From Curtobacterium sp. MCPF17_052 (GTDB lineage: Bacteria; Actinomycetota; Actinomycetes; Actinomycetales; Microbacteriaceae), in assembly GCF_003234085.1 (NCBI RefSeq), contig NZ_QKSD01000015.1, positions 1-64,000 of the forward strand: 64,000 bases of DNA, in the 5' to 3' direction. Under the pieces are notes generated by a model. It worked only from the letters and a program-made list of their open reading frames with translations. It ran no database searches and was not told the origin of the DNA. The translations under genes and the position numbers were made by a program. The first letter of the stretch is position 1. Each line of letters opens with the position of its first letter. Below, one piece after another: positions 8,878-17,106 of this stretch.

Positions 8878-9996
8878 CTAGCTCGCGAGCGCGGCCACCA
8901 CGTGGTCGATCGCCCGCGTCAGCTGCCGCACGTCGTCCGGGTCGATCGCGGTGAAGGTCGCCACACGGAGCTGGTTGCGGCCGAGCTTCCGGTACGGCTC
9001 AGTGTCGACGATGCCGTTCTGCCGGAGCGTCGCGGCCACGGCCTTGGCGTCGATCGAGTCGTCGAGGTCGATCGTGACGACGACCTGCGACCGGTGCGAC
9101 GGGTCGGTGACGAACGGCGTGGCGTAGTCCGAGGCCTCGGCCCAGTCGTAGAGCGTCGAGGACGAGGTCTTCGTGCGGAGGTCGGCCCACGCGAGCCCGC
9201 CGGACTGGTTCATCCACCGCACCTGGTCGTCGAGGAGCAGCAGGGTCGTGATGGCCGGGGTGTTCAGTGTCTGGTCGAGCCGGCTGTTGTCCACGGCGTT
9301 CTGGAGCGACAGGAACTCCGGGATGTACCGGCCGGACGCCGCGATCCGCTCGACGCGCTCGATCGCGGCGGGGGAGAACAGCGCGAGCCAGAGCCCGCCG
9401 TCGGACGCGAAGTTCTTCTGCGGGGCGAAGTAGTAGACGTCGGTCTGGTCGACGTCGAACGCGGCACCACCGGCAGCGCTCGTGGCGTCGACCACCGTCA
9501 GCGCTCCGGGGTCGCCGGCGGCACGGACGACCGGGGCCATGACGCCCGTCGAGGTCTCGTTGTGCGGGTAGGCGTAGACGTCCACGCCCTCGACGAGCTC
9601 GAGCTCGGCGCGGGAGCCACCCGGTGCCTCGACGACGTGCGGTGCCTCGAGCCAGGGGGCCGCAGCGGCCTTGGCGAACTTCGACCCGAACTCACCGAAG
9701 GACAGGTTCTCGGCCCGGCACTCGATGAGGCCGAAGGCGGCGGCGTCCCAGAACGCGGTCGAACCGCCGTTGCCGAGGACGACCTCGTAGCCGTCCGGCA
9801 CCTGGAAGAGGTCGGCGAGACCCTGACGGACGGAGCCGACCAGGTCCTTGACGGGCTTCTGGCGGTGCGAGGTGCCGAGCACGCTGGCGCCGCGGGTGAC
9901 GAGGGTCTCGAGCTGCGCTCCGCGGATCTTCGACGGACCACATCCGAAGCGGCCGTCGGTGGGGAGGAGGTCGGCTGGGATGACGATGTCTGCCAT
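8878..9996 (-). CDS. serC: phosphoserine aminotransferase
   Basis: 372 aa. This class-V PLP aminotransferase converts 3-phosphohydroxypyruvate and glutamate to phosphoserine in serine synthesis (and can act in PLP synthesis). Seen: the N-terminal FGCGPSKIR, the GNGGSTAFWDAA phosphate-binding loop, the HNETSTGVMAPV segment, VDATSAAGG with the PLP-contacting Asp, and the Schiff-base Lys in YYFAPQKNFASDGG. The sequence follows the actinobacterial/mycobacterial SerC form. Monocistronic, divergent from the DtxR-family regulator. Confidence 0.95.
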   Translation of the reverse strand: MADIVIPADLLPTDGRFGCGPSKIRGAQLETLVTRGASVLGTSHRQKPVKDLVGSVRQGLADLFQVPDGYEVVLGNGGSTAFWDAAAFGLIECRAENLSFGEFGSKFAKAAAAPWLEAPHVVEAPGGSRAELELVEGVDVYAYPHNETSTGVMAPVVRAAGDPGALTVVDATSAAGGAAFDVDQTDVYYFAPQKNFASDGGLWLALFSPAAIERVERIAASGRYIPEFLSLQNAVDNSRLDQTLNTPAITTLLLLDDQVRWMNQSGGLAWADLRTKTSSSTLYDWAEASDYATPFVTDPSHRSQVVVTIDLDDSIDAKAVAATLRQNGIVDTEPYRKLGRNQLRVATFTAIDPDDVRQLTRAIDHVVAALAS

Positions 9997-10192
9997 GGAC
10001 CGATCCTAGCGACGGCGGGGGTGCCGCCCGGCGTGGACCGACCGGCCGGGACGGCGCCAGCGGCGGCTGCGTGTCGGGGTCGGGGCGGGCCTGGCGTCCG
10101 GCGTCCGCGCACAGCGCACGGTGTCGGTGCCGTCTGGCCGGTCCCAGCAAGTAGGGTTGGTCGGGCTGGGCCAGGACCATGAGAGGCGGACC

Positions 10193-10888
10193 GTGACCGA
10201 TCTCGTCGACACCACGGAGATGTACCTCCGCACCATCCTCGACCTCGAAGAAGAGGGGATCGTGCCGCTGCGTGCCCGGATCTCGGAGCGCCTCGGCCAC
10301 TCCGGTCCGACGGTGTCGCAGACGATCGCCCGGATGGAGCGCGACGGTCTCGTCGTCGTCTCGGGTGACCGGCACCTCGAACTCACCGACACCGGTCGTT
10401 CCCGTGCCACCCACGTGATGCGCAAGCACCGGCTCGCCGAGCGTCTGCTGGCCGACGTCATCGGGCTCGACTGGGCGTTCGTCCACGACGAGGCCTGCCG
10501 GTGGGAGCACGTGATGAGCGAGCAGGTGGAAGTGCGCCTGCTGGAGATGCTCGGCAACCCGACGGAGTCGCCGTACGGCAACCCGATCCCGGGACTGGCC
10601 GAGATCGGCGGTCCGACGGCTGCCGGCTTCCTCGACGGCGTGCGCAACATCGTCGCCGCGACCGACGACACCGACGCCGTGGCGACCGGGGTCATCCGTC
10701 GCCTGGGCGAGCCGGTGCAGTTCGAGCCGGAGCTGCTGCACCAACTGCGGTCGGCCGGTGTGATGCCGGGGCGGACGGCGAGTGTGCAGCGTGCCGGGGC
10801 GTACGTGTCGGTCCGCGTCGAGGGCGAGGACTCGGGCATCGAGTTGCCGACCGAGGTCGCGCAGCACGTCTACATCAGCGTCGACTGA
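10193..10888 (+). CDS. DtxR/IdeR/MntR-family metal-dependent regulator
   Basis: 231 aa from the GTG at 10193, chosen because the fold begins at once (DLVDTTEMYLRTILDLEEEG) and AGAGGCGG lies upstream. An N-terminal winged helix (SERLGHSGPTVSQTIARMERDGLV) is followed by the dimerisation and metal domain with HVMRKHRLAERLLADVIG, WEHVMSEQVEVRLLEMLGNP and the family hallmark SPYGNPIPG, then a C-terminal SH3-like domain (VYISVD end). Such proteins repress iron or manganese genes when metal is bound. Whether Fe or Mn is sensed is not clear from sequence alone. Confidence 0.93.
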   Translation: MTDLVDTTEMYLRTILDLEEEGIVPLRARISERLGHSGPTVSQTIARMERDGLVVVSGDRHLELTDTGRSRATHVMRKHRLAERLLADVIGLDWAFVHDEACRWEHVMSEQVEVRLLEMLGNPTESPYGNPIPGLAEIGGPTAAGFLDGVRNIVAATDDTDAVATGVIRRLGEPVQFEPELLHQLRSAGVMPGRTASVQRAGAYVSVRVEGEDSGIELPTEVAQHVYISVD

Positions 10889-11216
10889 TCGGCCAGGGCG
10901 AACCATAAGGGGTACGCGCCGGGGGTACAAGACCCTTTGCGGACCCACAGGCTCGCCGGCGAACACGGCAGGGCGCGACGGTTGGCTCTGATCAGGGGTT
11001 CTTCACCGAATCGTTACCGGATCACGGTTTCATCTCGACATGGTGACGACGCACCCGTACACTCGACGAGTCCCCGGGAGCAGCGATCGCGGGGGCCCGT
11101 GGCAGGACGTCTCGAAACCCGTCTCCTGCCTGAGTCGGAAACGATGACGAACGGATGGGGTTGCACACGCCGGGCTCGCGCCTGGCGGGTGATGACGAGG
11201 CGCCGGAGACTCCCCC
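10889..11216 (+). promoter_or_regulatory. long leader upstream of NlpC/P60 gene
   Basis: A 328-bp gap without a gene. It holds GC-rich inverted repeats, including GGCAGGA...TCCTGCC around 11101-11130 and a GCCGGGC/GCCTGGC pair near 11170. Cell-wall hydrolase genes of this family in Actinobacteria often have structured leaders such as the c-di-AMP riboswitch, but I could not match that consensus here. A structured 5' leader is inferred only from length and palindromes. Confidence 0.35.
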
Positions 11217-12254
11217 TTGACCCACACCGGAACCGCCGCGGACGACTCGACGACCGCGAACCCGACGAACACCGGTGACGCCACCCCGGCTCCCCTGACC
11301 CGCAGGGCAGCACGCGAAGCAGCGGAGCGCGCGACTCGCCGCCCCCTCACCCGCACGGCGTTCACCCCGGCCCGCACGCAGGCCACCCGCACCCCGGCCA
11401 CCCGCACGCACGCCACCCCCGTCCGTGCCGGCAGCGCCCTCGGCGTCGCCCGCACCGCCACGACGACGGCTCCGAAGCCGACCGCGGCCTCGCGCAAGCG
11501 CCGGTTCATGGCCCCCGTGGTCCTGGCCGTCGCCGCCGGCATGTTCGGCACCATGGCCGTCCCCGCCGCGTTCGCGAGCACACAGCCGAGCACGACCGCC
11601 GAGACCGCTCGGCAGTCGCTCGTCGCCGCCCAGTCGCAGGAGTTCGACGTGTCGGCAGCCGCCGGCGCGGCCGACACCTCGCGTGACGGTTTCGGTGCCA
11701 CCTCGACCGCGACGCTCACCGCAGAGAAGGCCGCCGAGCACGCGAAGGAGGTCGAGGCCGCTCGCGCCGCGGCCGCCGCCCAGTACGCCTACGACGGCAA
11801 GACCGCGGAGGACTACCTCGCCACCGCGAAGACCGGCACCGCGAACGCCGCCCCCACGGCGACCTCGGCTGCGGCGACGGCTGCCACCCCGGTCGCCGCC
11901 GGTACCCCGTTCTCGCTGCCGGCGGTCGTCGCCACGGCGAAGCAGTACATCGGTACGCCCTACGTCTTCGGCGGTGCCACCCCGGCCGGCTTCGACTGCT
12001 CCGGGTACGTCATGTACGTGTACGCCCAGTACGGCATCAACCTGGCGCACTCGGTCCCGCTGCAGGACCAGGCCGGCACGACGATCCCCGAGTCCGAGGC
12101 GCAGCCCGGTGACGTCGTCATCTTCAACAACGAAGCGCACGACGGTTTCTACATGGGCAACGGCATGATCATGGACGCCCCCAAGCCCGGTGGAGCCGTG
12201 TCGATCCGCCCGATCTGGACGAGCGACTACCACATCGTCCGCTTCGGCATCTGA
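11217..12254 (+). CDS. secreted NlpC/P60 peptidoglycan hydrolase
   Basis: 345 aa; the apparent start is TTG at 11217 behind GCCGGAGACT, as no better in-frame start precedes it. The N-terminus has about 95 residues rich in Thr, Ala, Pro and Arg, then a transmembrane or signal segment (FMAPVVLAVAAGMFGTMAVPAAFA), an Ala-rich linker, and a C-terminal NlpC/P60 domain (about 240-345). The domain shows the catalytic Cys in PAGFDCSGYVMYVY, a following NNEAHDGFYMGNG histidine and the MDAPKPGG end. Such enzymes cut peptide bonds in the cell wall. The long cytoplasmic N-terminus before the signal segment is unusual. Confidence 0.88.
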   Translation: MTHTGTAADDSTTANPTNTGDATPAPLTRRAAREAAERATRRPLTRTAFTPARTQATRTPATRTHATPVRAGSALGVARTATTTAPKPTAASRKRRFMAPVVLAVAAGMFGTMAVPAAFASTQPSTTAETARQSLVAAQSQEFDVSAAAGAADTSRDGFGATSTATLTAEKAAEHAKEVEAARAAAAAQYAYDGKTAEDYLATAKTGTANAAPTATSAAATAATPVAAGTPFSLPAVVATAKQYIGTPYVFGGATPAGFDCSGYVMYVYAQYGINLAHSVPLQDQAGTTIPESEAQPGDVVIFNNEAHDGFYMGNGMIMDAPKPGGAVSIRPIWTSDYHIVRFGI

Positions 12255-12318
12255 CGATCCGACACCGCTCCGGTGCCCCGGCCTGACGCTCCGGCGTCGA
12301 CCGTGTGAACACCATCAG

Positions 12319-12351
12319 AACCGGCCCCGCACCTCTCGTGCGGGGCCGGTT
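12319..12351. terminator. terminator of NlpC/P60 gene
   Basis: Perfect 14-bp stem AACCGGCCCCGCAC / GTGCGGGGCCGGTT with a five-base loop, followed by T residues. Confidence 0.85.
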
Positions 12352-12402
12352 TCTGGGTTAGCCTGCACGCATCGGTTCGACTCGACCCGAACGGGAGACC
12401 AC

Positions 12403-12498
12403 ATGCCGACGTCACGCACGACCCGCACCATGGGTCGGCGCGCGCACGTCGACATACGGACGACCACAGCCCGCATGCCCCGGCACGCGCGCGACTGA
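12403..12498 (+). CDS. possible 31-aa leader peptide
   Basis: A short frame with a reasonable ribosome site (ACGGGAGACC) encodes a very basic peptide whose middle reads MGRRAHVDIRTTTARMPRH. The pattern Arg-Arg-x-His-Val-Asp recalls the short 'putative leader peptides' found before sulfur genes in Actinobacteria. A hairpin with a T-containing tail begins three bases after its stop, as in attenuators. The downstream gene is an HNH endonuclease 178 bp away, which does not fit a sulfur role, so this assignment is tentative. Confidence 0.35.
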   Translation: MPTSRTTRTMGRRAHVDIRTTTARMPRHARD

Positions 12499-12500
12499 CC

Positions 12501-12528
12501 AGAGCACTGCCCTGACGGGTGGTGCTCT
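12501..12528. terminator. hairpin after leader peptide
   Basis: AGAGCACTGCCC pairs with GGGTGGTGCTCT (two G-T pairs), followed by TCGTGTTTG. It is either a terminator or an attenuator linked to the 31-aa frame just before it. Confidence 0.55.
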
Positions 12529-12676
12529 TCGTGTTTGCGGACCTCACCGCCTCCGGGCGGAGCGGTCCGGCCGATGCCCGACCACGGGAGTCGGTGGCCG
12601 TGATCACCTGTTCGACGCCGCATGAACCGGTACCCGTACCGCCTGGAAGCCGTCCAGGCACGTCGGAAGGGAACCC

Positions 12677-13171
12677 ATGCGCACTCTCGTCCTCAACGCC
12701 GGTTACGAGCCCCTCGCGGTGATCTCGTTCCGTCGAGCCCTGGTCCTCGTCATGAACCAGAAGGCCTCCGTCGTGGCCGCCGACACCCTGCACCCCGTCA
12801 CGGGCTCAGCCGTCAGCTTCGACCGTCCGTCCGTGATCATCCTCACCCGGTACGTGCGGATCCCGCAGTCCCGGCTCATCCCGGTGTCCCGACGCGGGGT
12901 CCTCCGTCGCGACGCCAACCGGTGCGCCTACTGCGGCCGGAACGCCACCACGATCGACCACGTGCAGCCCAAGTCGCGCGGTGGCCGGGACTCGTGGGAG
13001 AACCTGGTCGCCTGCTGCCTGGCGTGCAACAACGTCAAGGGGGACCGCACCCCGCGGGAGATGGGGTGGACGCTGCGCTTCCCGCCGAAGGCGCCGCACG
13101 GGTCGGCGTGGGTGGTGCGCGGCATCGAGCGTCCGCAGCCGGACTGGGACGAGTACCTGGTGGCCGCGTAG
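12677..13171 (+). CDS. HNH endonuclease
   Basis: 164 aa. The C-terminal half is an HNH nuclease domain with two zinc-binding CxxC pairs: CAYCGRNATTIDHVQPKSRG (His after Asp) and NLVACCLACNNVKGDRTP. The N-terminus MRTLVLNAGYEPLAVISFRRA is the conserved lead-in of a widespread actinobacterial HNH family often found in the chromosome core. The substrate is unknown; members are annotated only as HNH endonucleases. The start has a clear GGAAGGGAA ribosome site, and the gene ends in a strong hairpin. Confidence 0.93.
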   Translation: MRTLVLNAGYEPLAVISFRRALVLVMNQKASVVAADTLHPVTGSAVSFDRPSVIILTRYVRIPQSRLIPVSRRGVLRRDANRCAYCGRNATTIDHVQPKSRGGRDSWENLVACCLACNNVKGDRTPREMGWTLRFPPKAPHGSAWVVRGIERPQPDWDEYLVAA

Positions 13172-13186
13172 GCGGCGTCGCCGACC

Positions 13187-13233
13187 GTCGGACGGGAGGC
13201 CCGTGTCACCGCACCACGGGCCTCCCGTCCGAC
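13187..13233. terminator. terminator of the GACGGGAGGC family
   Basis: GTCGGACGGGAGGCCCGTG pairs perfectly with CACGGGCCTCCCGTCCGAC. The same stem core recurs at 14411, 40514 and 41237. Confidence 0.88.
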
Positions 13234-13262
13234 GCATCAGCAGTCGGCGGTAGCGTGCCGGC

Positions 13263-14378
13263 ATGAGCGAGAGCGCGCGGTTCGACGACGCCACCATCGA
13301 CGACCTCCGAGCCCGCCTCCGGGTGACCCGGTGGCCGGACGCGCCCGTCGGTACCGGCTGGTCCCTCGGCGTCGACGTCGACGAGCTGCGAGCCCTCGTC
13401 ACCTCGTGGGCCGAGGACTTCGACTTCGCCGCGCACCGCGCGGCGATCGAGGCGCTGCCGAGCCGGCGGGCGACCGTCGGGGGCATCGACGTGCACCTGC
13501 TGCACCAGCGGGCGAACCGTGACGACGCCCTGCCGATCCTGCTGGCACACGGCTGGCCGGACTCCGGGTGGCGGTACCGGCGCGTGCTGCCTGCCCTGGT
13601 CGACGCGGGACTCCACGTCGTCGTGCCGGACATGCCCGGGTACGGGTTCTCGGCGATGCCCCCGCAGCCCCTGAGCTCGCGGGACGTCGCCGGGCTGTGG
13701 GCCGAGCTCATGACGCAGCTCGGGTACGACCGGTTCGCCGTCTCCGGCGGTGACATCGGCAGCGGTGTCGCTCGGTGGCTCGCGATCGACCACGCCGACC
13801 GTGTCATCGCGGTGCACCGGGTCGACGCCGGCATGCCGGTGTTCGCGGGCGACCCGGCGGAGCTCTCCGCCGCCGAGCGGACGTTCCTGAGCACTGCCAA
13901 CGAGTGGCGGGACGCCGAGGGTGCCTACGGGGCGATGCACCGGACGAAGCCGCAGACCGCCGCTGTGGGACTGACCGACTCGCCGGCCGGACTCGCCGCG
14001 TGGATCGTCGAGAAGCTGCGCTCGTGGAGCGACTGCGACGGCGACCTGTGGTCGGTGTACTCCCGTGACGACGTGCTCGGGCTCCTCACCGAGTACTGGG
14101 TCACCGGCACGATCGGGTCCTCGATGCGGATGTACCACGCGAACGCCGCGGTGCCGCCGAGTGAGCAGGCCCGGCGGGTGGAGGTGCCGTCGGGGTTCAC
14201 GCTGTTCCCGGTCGACCTGGTGCGACCCCCGCGGGAGTGGCTGGAGCGAACGACGAACCTCGTCTGGTACTCGGAAGCGCCACGCGGCGGGCACTTCGCC
14301 CCGGTCGAGCAGCCGGGTCTGTTCGTGTCGGAGCTGCTCCGGTTCCTCGAGGCCTTACGGGGCGCCACCCCGTCCTGA
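13263..14378 (+). CDS. epoxide hydrolase-like alpha/beta hydrolase
   Basis: 371 aa. An N-terminal EHN domain (FDDATIDDLRARLRVTRWPD) precedes an alpha/beta-hydrolase core. Seen: the oxyanion motif HGWPDSGW, MPGYGFSAMP, the nucleophile-elbow Asp in VSGGDIGSGVARW, and a late His near GGHFAPVEQP. Canonical juvenile-hormone-type epoxide hydrolases open epoxides by an Asp nucleophile, which is present here. The substrate is not predictable. Monocistronic, with hairpin terminators on both sides. Confidence 0.9.
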   Translation: MSESARFDDATIDDLRARLRVTRWPDAPVGTGWSLGVDVDELRALVTSWAEDFDFAAHRAAIEALPSRRATVGGIDVHLLHQRANRDDALPILLAHGWPDSGWRYRRVLPALVDAGLHVVVPDMPGYGFSAMPPQPLSSRDVAGLWAELMTQLGYDRFAVSGGDIGSGVARWLAIDHADRVIAVHRVDAGMPVFAGDPAELSAAERTFLSTANEWRDAEGAYGAMHRTKPQTAAVGLTDSPAGLAAWIVEKLRSWSDCDGDLWSVYSRDDVLGLLTEYWVTGTIGSSMRMYHANAAVPPSEQARRVEVPSGFTLFPVDLVRPPREWLERTTNLVWYSEAPRGGHFAPVEQPGLFVSELLRFLEALRGATPS

Positions 14379-14410
14379 CCGGCAGGGTCGCGGCGCACGA
14401 CGCCGGCCGA

Positions 14411-14458
14411 GACGGACGGGAGGCCCGTGGCTGGGTTGCCACGGGCCTCCCGTCCGTC
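14411..14458. terminator. terminator of the GACGGGAGGC family
   Basis: Perfect 20-bp stem GACGGACGGGAGGCCCGTGG / CCACGGGCCTCCCGTCCGTC between the convergent epoxide hydrolase and phosphatase genes. Confidence 0.9.
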
Positions 14459-14476
14459 AGGGGGTGACGGTGTCGG

Positions 14477-16210
14477 TCAGGGCAGGTAGTACGTCGGGTT
14501 CGGCAGCTTCACGGACCGGTCGGCAGAGCCGCCGACGAGGTCGCTGTACTGGTCGCCGACGTTCGCGACGACGTCGTAGCCGCCACCGCTCCGCGATTCG
14601 ATGTGTGCGCGGGTCTGCGACTTGTACTCGATGGTCGTGCACTTGGCGGTCGCGCAGTGCACGTACGACGGCTGCTGGGACGTCCCGGTGCCGGTCCACT
14701 TCGTGTAGTAGGTGCGGTTGCCGTCCTGCTCGGCGGCGAACTGCGGGAAGCCGACCCGGTGCAGGTTGTCGATCGTGGCGGCCTGCTGCGCCTCGTTGCG
14801 GCCGGTGAGGCCGATGACGGTGCAACCGGAGCGCTCGGCGACGGACACCAAGTCCGTCATCGACGGCGTGGCCGGGAAGCGCTCGTCCTGCACCCAGACG
14901 TCCTGTTCGGTCGGGTCGAAGACGAAGTGCATGTCCGCGACCTCCATGTCGTACGTCCACAGGGTGGTGTCGTCGGCGTCGAGGACGATTGCGGGATTGC
15001 GGTGTCGTCGGTCGGCCGCGGTGCACTGTGCCGCGATGACGGGGACCTGCCGGGCGACGAGCGACCGCATCTCGCGGATGTACGGGCTGTCGGTCTTGTC
15101 CGCGATGCCGGTCCCGGGGTCGCCGTAGTACGTGGCGATGGTCGCCTTGACCGAGTCGATGTTCGGGATGCCCTCGCCGCCCTGCGTCCGGCCGGACGAA
15201 CCGTCGGCCGCCATGCGGAAGCGGGTCTGGGGGGCGAGCTTCGGCTCACGGACGCCGGGGAGGTCCGCCGAGGGCAGGTAGTACGTCGGGTTCGGCAGCT
15301 TCAGGGTCTCGTCCGCGAAGCCACCCTGCAGGTCGGACCACTGGTCGCCGACGTTGAGGGTGATGTCGTAGCCGAGGTCCTGCTCGATGTGCTTGCGGGT
15401 GAGGGCCTTGTACTCGACCGTCGTGCACTTCGCCGTGGCGCAGGTGACGTAGCTCGGCTGCTGCGAGGCACCCTTGCCGGTCCACTTCGTGAAGAACCGG
15501 GCGTCGGTGAAGCCCGAGTACCCGACCTTCGCCAGGTTGGCGAGCGTCGCGGCCTTCTGGTCGTCGTTCCGACCGGTCAGACCGAAGACGGTGAAGCCGA
15601 CCTTCTGAGCGGCGGCCACGAAGCCCACCATCGACGGCGTCGCGGGGAAGCGCTGCCCCTGGACCCAGACGTCCTGCTCGGCCGGGTCGAAGACGAAGTG
15701 CATGTCCGCGACCTCCATGTCGTAGGTCTCGAGCGTGGTGTCGTCGGCGTCGAAGACGATCGCCGGCTTCTCGCCGTGCCGGACCGCCTTGTCGTAGGTG
15801 CGCTGCAGACTCCGGGTCTGCTTCTCGATGATCGAGCGCATCTCGCGGATGTACGGGCTGTCGACCTTGTCGGCGATGCCGGTGCCCGGGTCGCCGTAGT
15901 ACGTCGCGATCGTCTTCTTGACGGAGTCGATGTTCGGGATGCCCTCGCCGCCCTCGGTCTTCCCGGAGGAGCCGTCCGGCGCCATCGTGAAGTGGGTCCG
16001 GGGGGTGAGGTGACGATCGGCGCGGCTGGTGGCGCTGCTGCTGGCCGACGTGCTCGACGTGCTCGACGTGCCGGTTGTCGTCGTGCCGGTCGCCGTCGGG
16101 GCGGTCGTGGTGGCGTTCGCCGCCGTACCGCTGAGCAGTGCGCCAGCGAGTGCAGCCGCGGTGACGGCGGCGACCGCGGCGGAACGGCGCGCGGTGGAGG
16201 GGAGGGTCAT
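14477..16210 (-). CDS. secreted acid phosphatase with two tandem HAD domains
   Basis: 577 aa from the ATG at 16210, which starts a clean signal peptide (RRSAAVAAVTAAALAGALLSGTAANA). After a Thr/Ser-rich linker come two similar HAD acid-phosphatase (class B type) domains. The first has the nucleophile motif AIVFDADDTTLETYDMEV and GLTGRND; the second repeats AIVLDADDTTLWTYDMEV and GLTGRNE. Both contain ADMHFVFDP, EQDVWVQ, PATPSM, CATAKCTT and end in KLPNPTYYLP. Single-domain members are about half this size, so this is an in-gene duplication with both catalytic Asp pairs kept. It is expected to release phosphate outside the cell. Confidence 0.92.
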   Translation of the reverse strand: MTLPSTARRSAAVAAVTAAALAGALLSGTAANATTTAPTATGTTTTGTSSTSSTSASSSATSRADRHLTPRTHFTMAPDGSSGKTEGGEGIPNIDSVKKTIATYYGDPGTGIADKVDSPYIREMRSIIEKQTRSLQRTYDKAVRHGEKPAIVFDADDTTLETYDMEVADMHFVFDPAEQDVWVQGQRFPATPSMVGFVAAAQKVGFTVFGLTGRNDDQKAATLANLAKVGYSGFTDARFFTKWTGKGASQQPSYVTCATAKCTTVEYKALTRKHIEQDLGYDITLNVGDQWSDLQGGFADETLKLPNPTYYLPSADLPGVREPKLAPQTRFRMAADGSSGRTQGGEGIPNIDSVKATIATYYGDPGTGIADKTDSPYIREMRSLVARQVPVIAAQCTAADRRHRNPAIVLDADDTTLWTYDMEVADMHFVFDPTEQDVWVQDERFPATPSMTDLVSVAERSGCTVIGLTGRNEAQQAATIDNLHRVGFPQFAAEQDGNRTYYTKWTGTGTSQQPSYVHCATAKCTTIEYKSQTRAHIESRSGGGYDVVANVGDQYSDLVGGSADRSVKLPNPTYYLP

Positions 16211-16348
16211 GCTGGTCCTTCGGTCCGGGACTGCCCCCGACCGGGGGCCACGGCTGACGCTAGCTGGGAGCGTGCCGTGCGTCCAGGGTCTGTTGCAGAC
16301 GGCACCACGGAGGAGCGTTCTGCGGCTCCCGCTAGAGTGGTGGGGCCG

Positions 16349-16423
16349 GCCTCTGTAGCTCAATGGAAGAGCAGTTCCGTCCTAAGGAAAGGGTTGGGGG
16401 TTCGAGTCCCTCCAGGGGCACCA
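16349..16423 (+). tRNA. tRNA-Arg (CCT)
   Basis: 75 nt including encoded CCA. The acceptor stem GCCTCTG pairs with CAGGGGC, the D arm is TAGCTCAATGGAAGAGCA, the anticodon loop GTCCTAA gives CCT (reads AGG), and the T arm is GGGGGTTCGAGTCCCTC. It marks the left edge of the accessory region. I found no second copy of its 3' end at the right edge. Confidence 0.95.
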
Positions 16424-16961
16424 CGGTGGTCCGCCGGGTGCTGTCGAACCGCAAGGCTTGTCGTCAGTGGTTCACGTGTCCGGTCAGCAGACTGCGCCGG
16501 GTTGTGCCTGAAGCAGGATCTGTCGCCGCGCGAATGACTTGTCTCCCTCGCACACAACCTGTCGCCGGAGCGCGTTCGGTGCTGCCTCAGTCAGCGAACG
16601 TCTCCCGGCGAGTGAGGAGCAGGGTGCCGTGCGCGCTTGCTTGTCGTCGTTGGACACAGGGTTCGGCAGGGACGTGTTCGAGCGGAACGTGCAGCGATCT
16701 GGTCCCCGCGCTGGTGTCACCCGACTGGAAGTGCCGCGCCCTTGCTCGGGTACGTGGACGGTGTTGCGTTCAGCGCCCCTTCACCGGGCATTTTCGCGGG
16801 ACAGTCATACGGGAATCCCCAGGTCAAGCAGGACACGGGCAAGTTGTCGTGGTTGTCGCCGCCAGCCGTGTACCGGTGAACGACCGGCTATCGAGACGGG
16901 CAATGGCCTTCGCGTACCCTTCGAGTCGAGCGCGCACCTGCGCGCTTGACGAGAGGACACC
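16424..16961. other. 538 bp with no supported gene
   Basis: Open frames on both strands are arginine- and serine-rich shadows without recognisable domains. The stretch contains the first dyad site (16873-16898). It may hold decayed cassettes. Confidence 0.5.
16873..16898 (+). repeat. cassette-boundary site 1
   Basis: Left CCGGTGAAC, core GACC, right GGCTATCGAGACG. The right arm is the full consensus. First site after tRNA-Arg. Confidence 0.8.
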
Positions 16962-17072
16962 GTGGTTGCTGCGTTCACTGGCATTGGATTCGAACCGATC
17001 CCGACGGCGATCGTCGCCGTACTGGCTGCTGTGATCGTCGTCAGCGCCATCACCAGGAGGCGCCGCCGCTGA
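16962..17072 (+). CDS. 36-aa membrane peptide with Arg tail
   Basis: A GTG start behind GAGAGGAC. The peptide has one hydrophobic helix (TAIVAVLAAVIVVSAI) and ends TRRRRR. It sits alone between two boundary sites, so it is the whole content of its cassette. Similar in design, but not clearly homologous, to the 37-aa frame at 46973. Unknown function; a small membrane-acting peptide is possible. Confidence 0.45.
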   Translation: MVAAFTGIGFEPIPTAIVAVLAAVIVVSAITRRRRR

Positions 17073-17080
17073 GCGGTGCC

Positions 17081-17106
17081 TCACTGGCCGATCCTTCAGT
17101 GAGACG
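17081..17106 (+). repeat. cassette-boundary site 2
   Basis: Left TCACTGGCC, core GATC, right CTTCAGTGAGACG. Both arms differ from consensus, yet they still pair with each other (CTCACTG with CAGTGAG). The stop codon of the kinase at 17096 lies inside. Confidence 0.75.

Noticed and set aside
10889..11216. c-di-AMP (ydaO-type) riboswitch
   Set aside because: Location fits, but I could not find the conserved blocks; only a possible structured leader is reported.
12190..12498. 102-aa frame overlapping the end of the NlpC/P60 gene
   Set aside because: Shadow of the NlpC/P60 gene; only the short 31-aa frame with its own ribosome site was kept as tentative.
16349..16423. Integrated prophage or island with tRNA-derived att repeats
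   Set aside because: No repeat of the tRNA 3' end seen at the right edge, and no phage or integrase genes.
16539..16949. Plus-strand frame of about 135 aa after tRNA-Arg
   Set aside because: Arg/Ser-rich, no motif, reads through a boundary site; treated as a chance frame.
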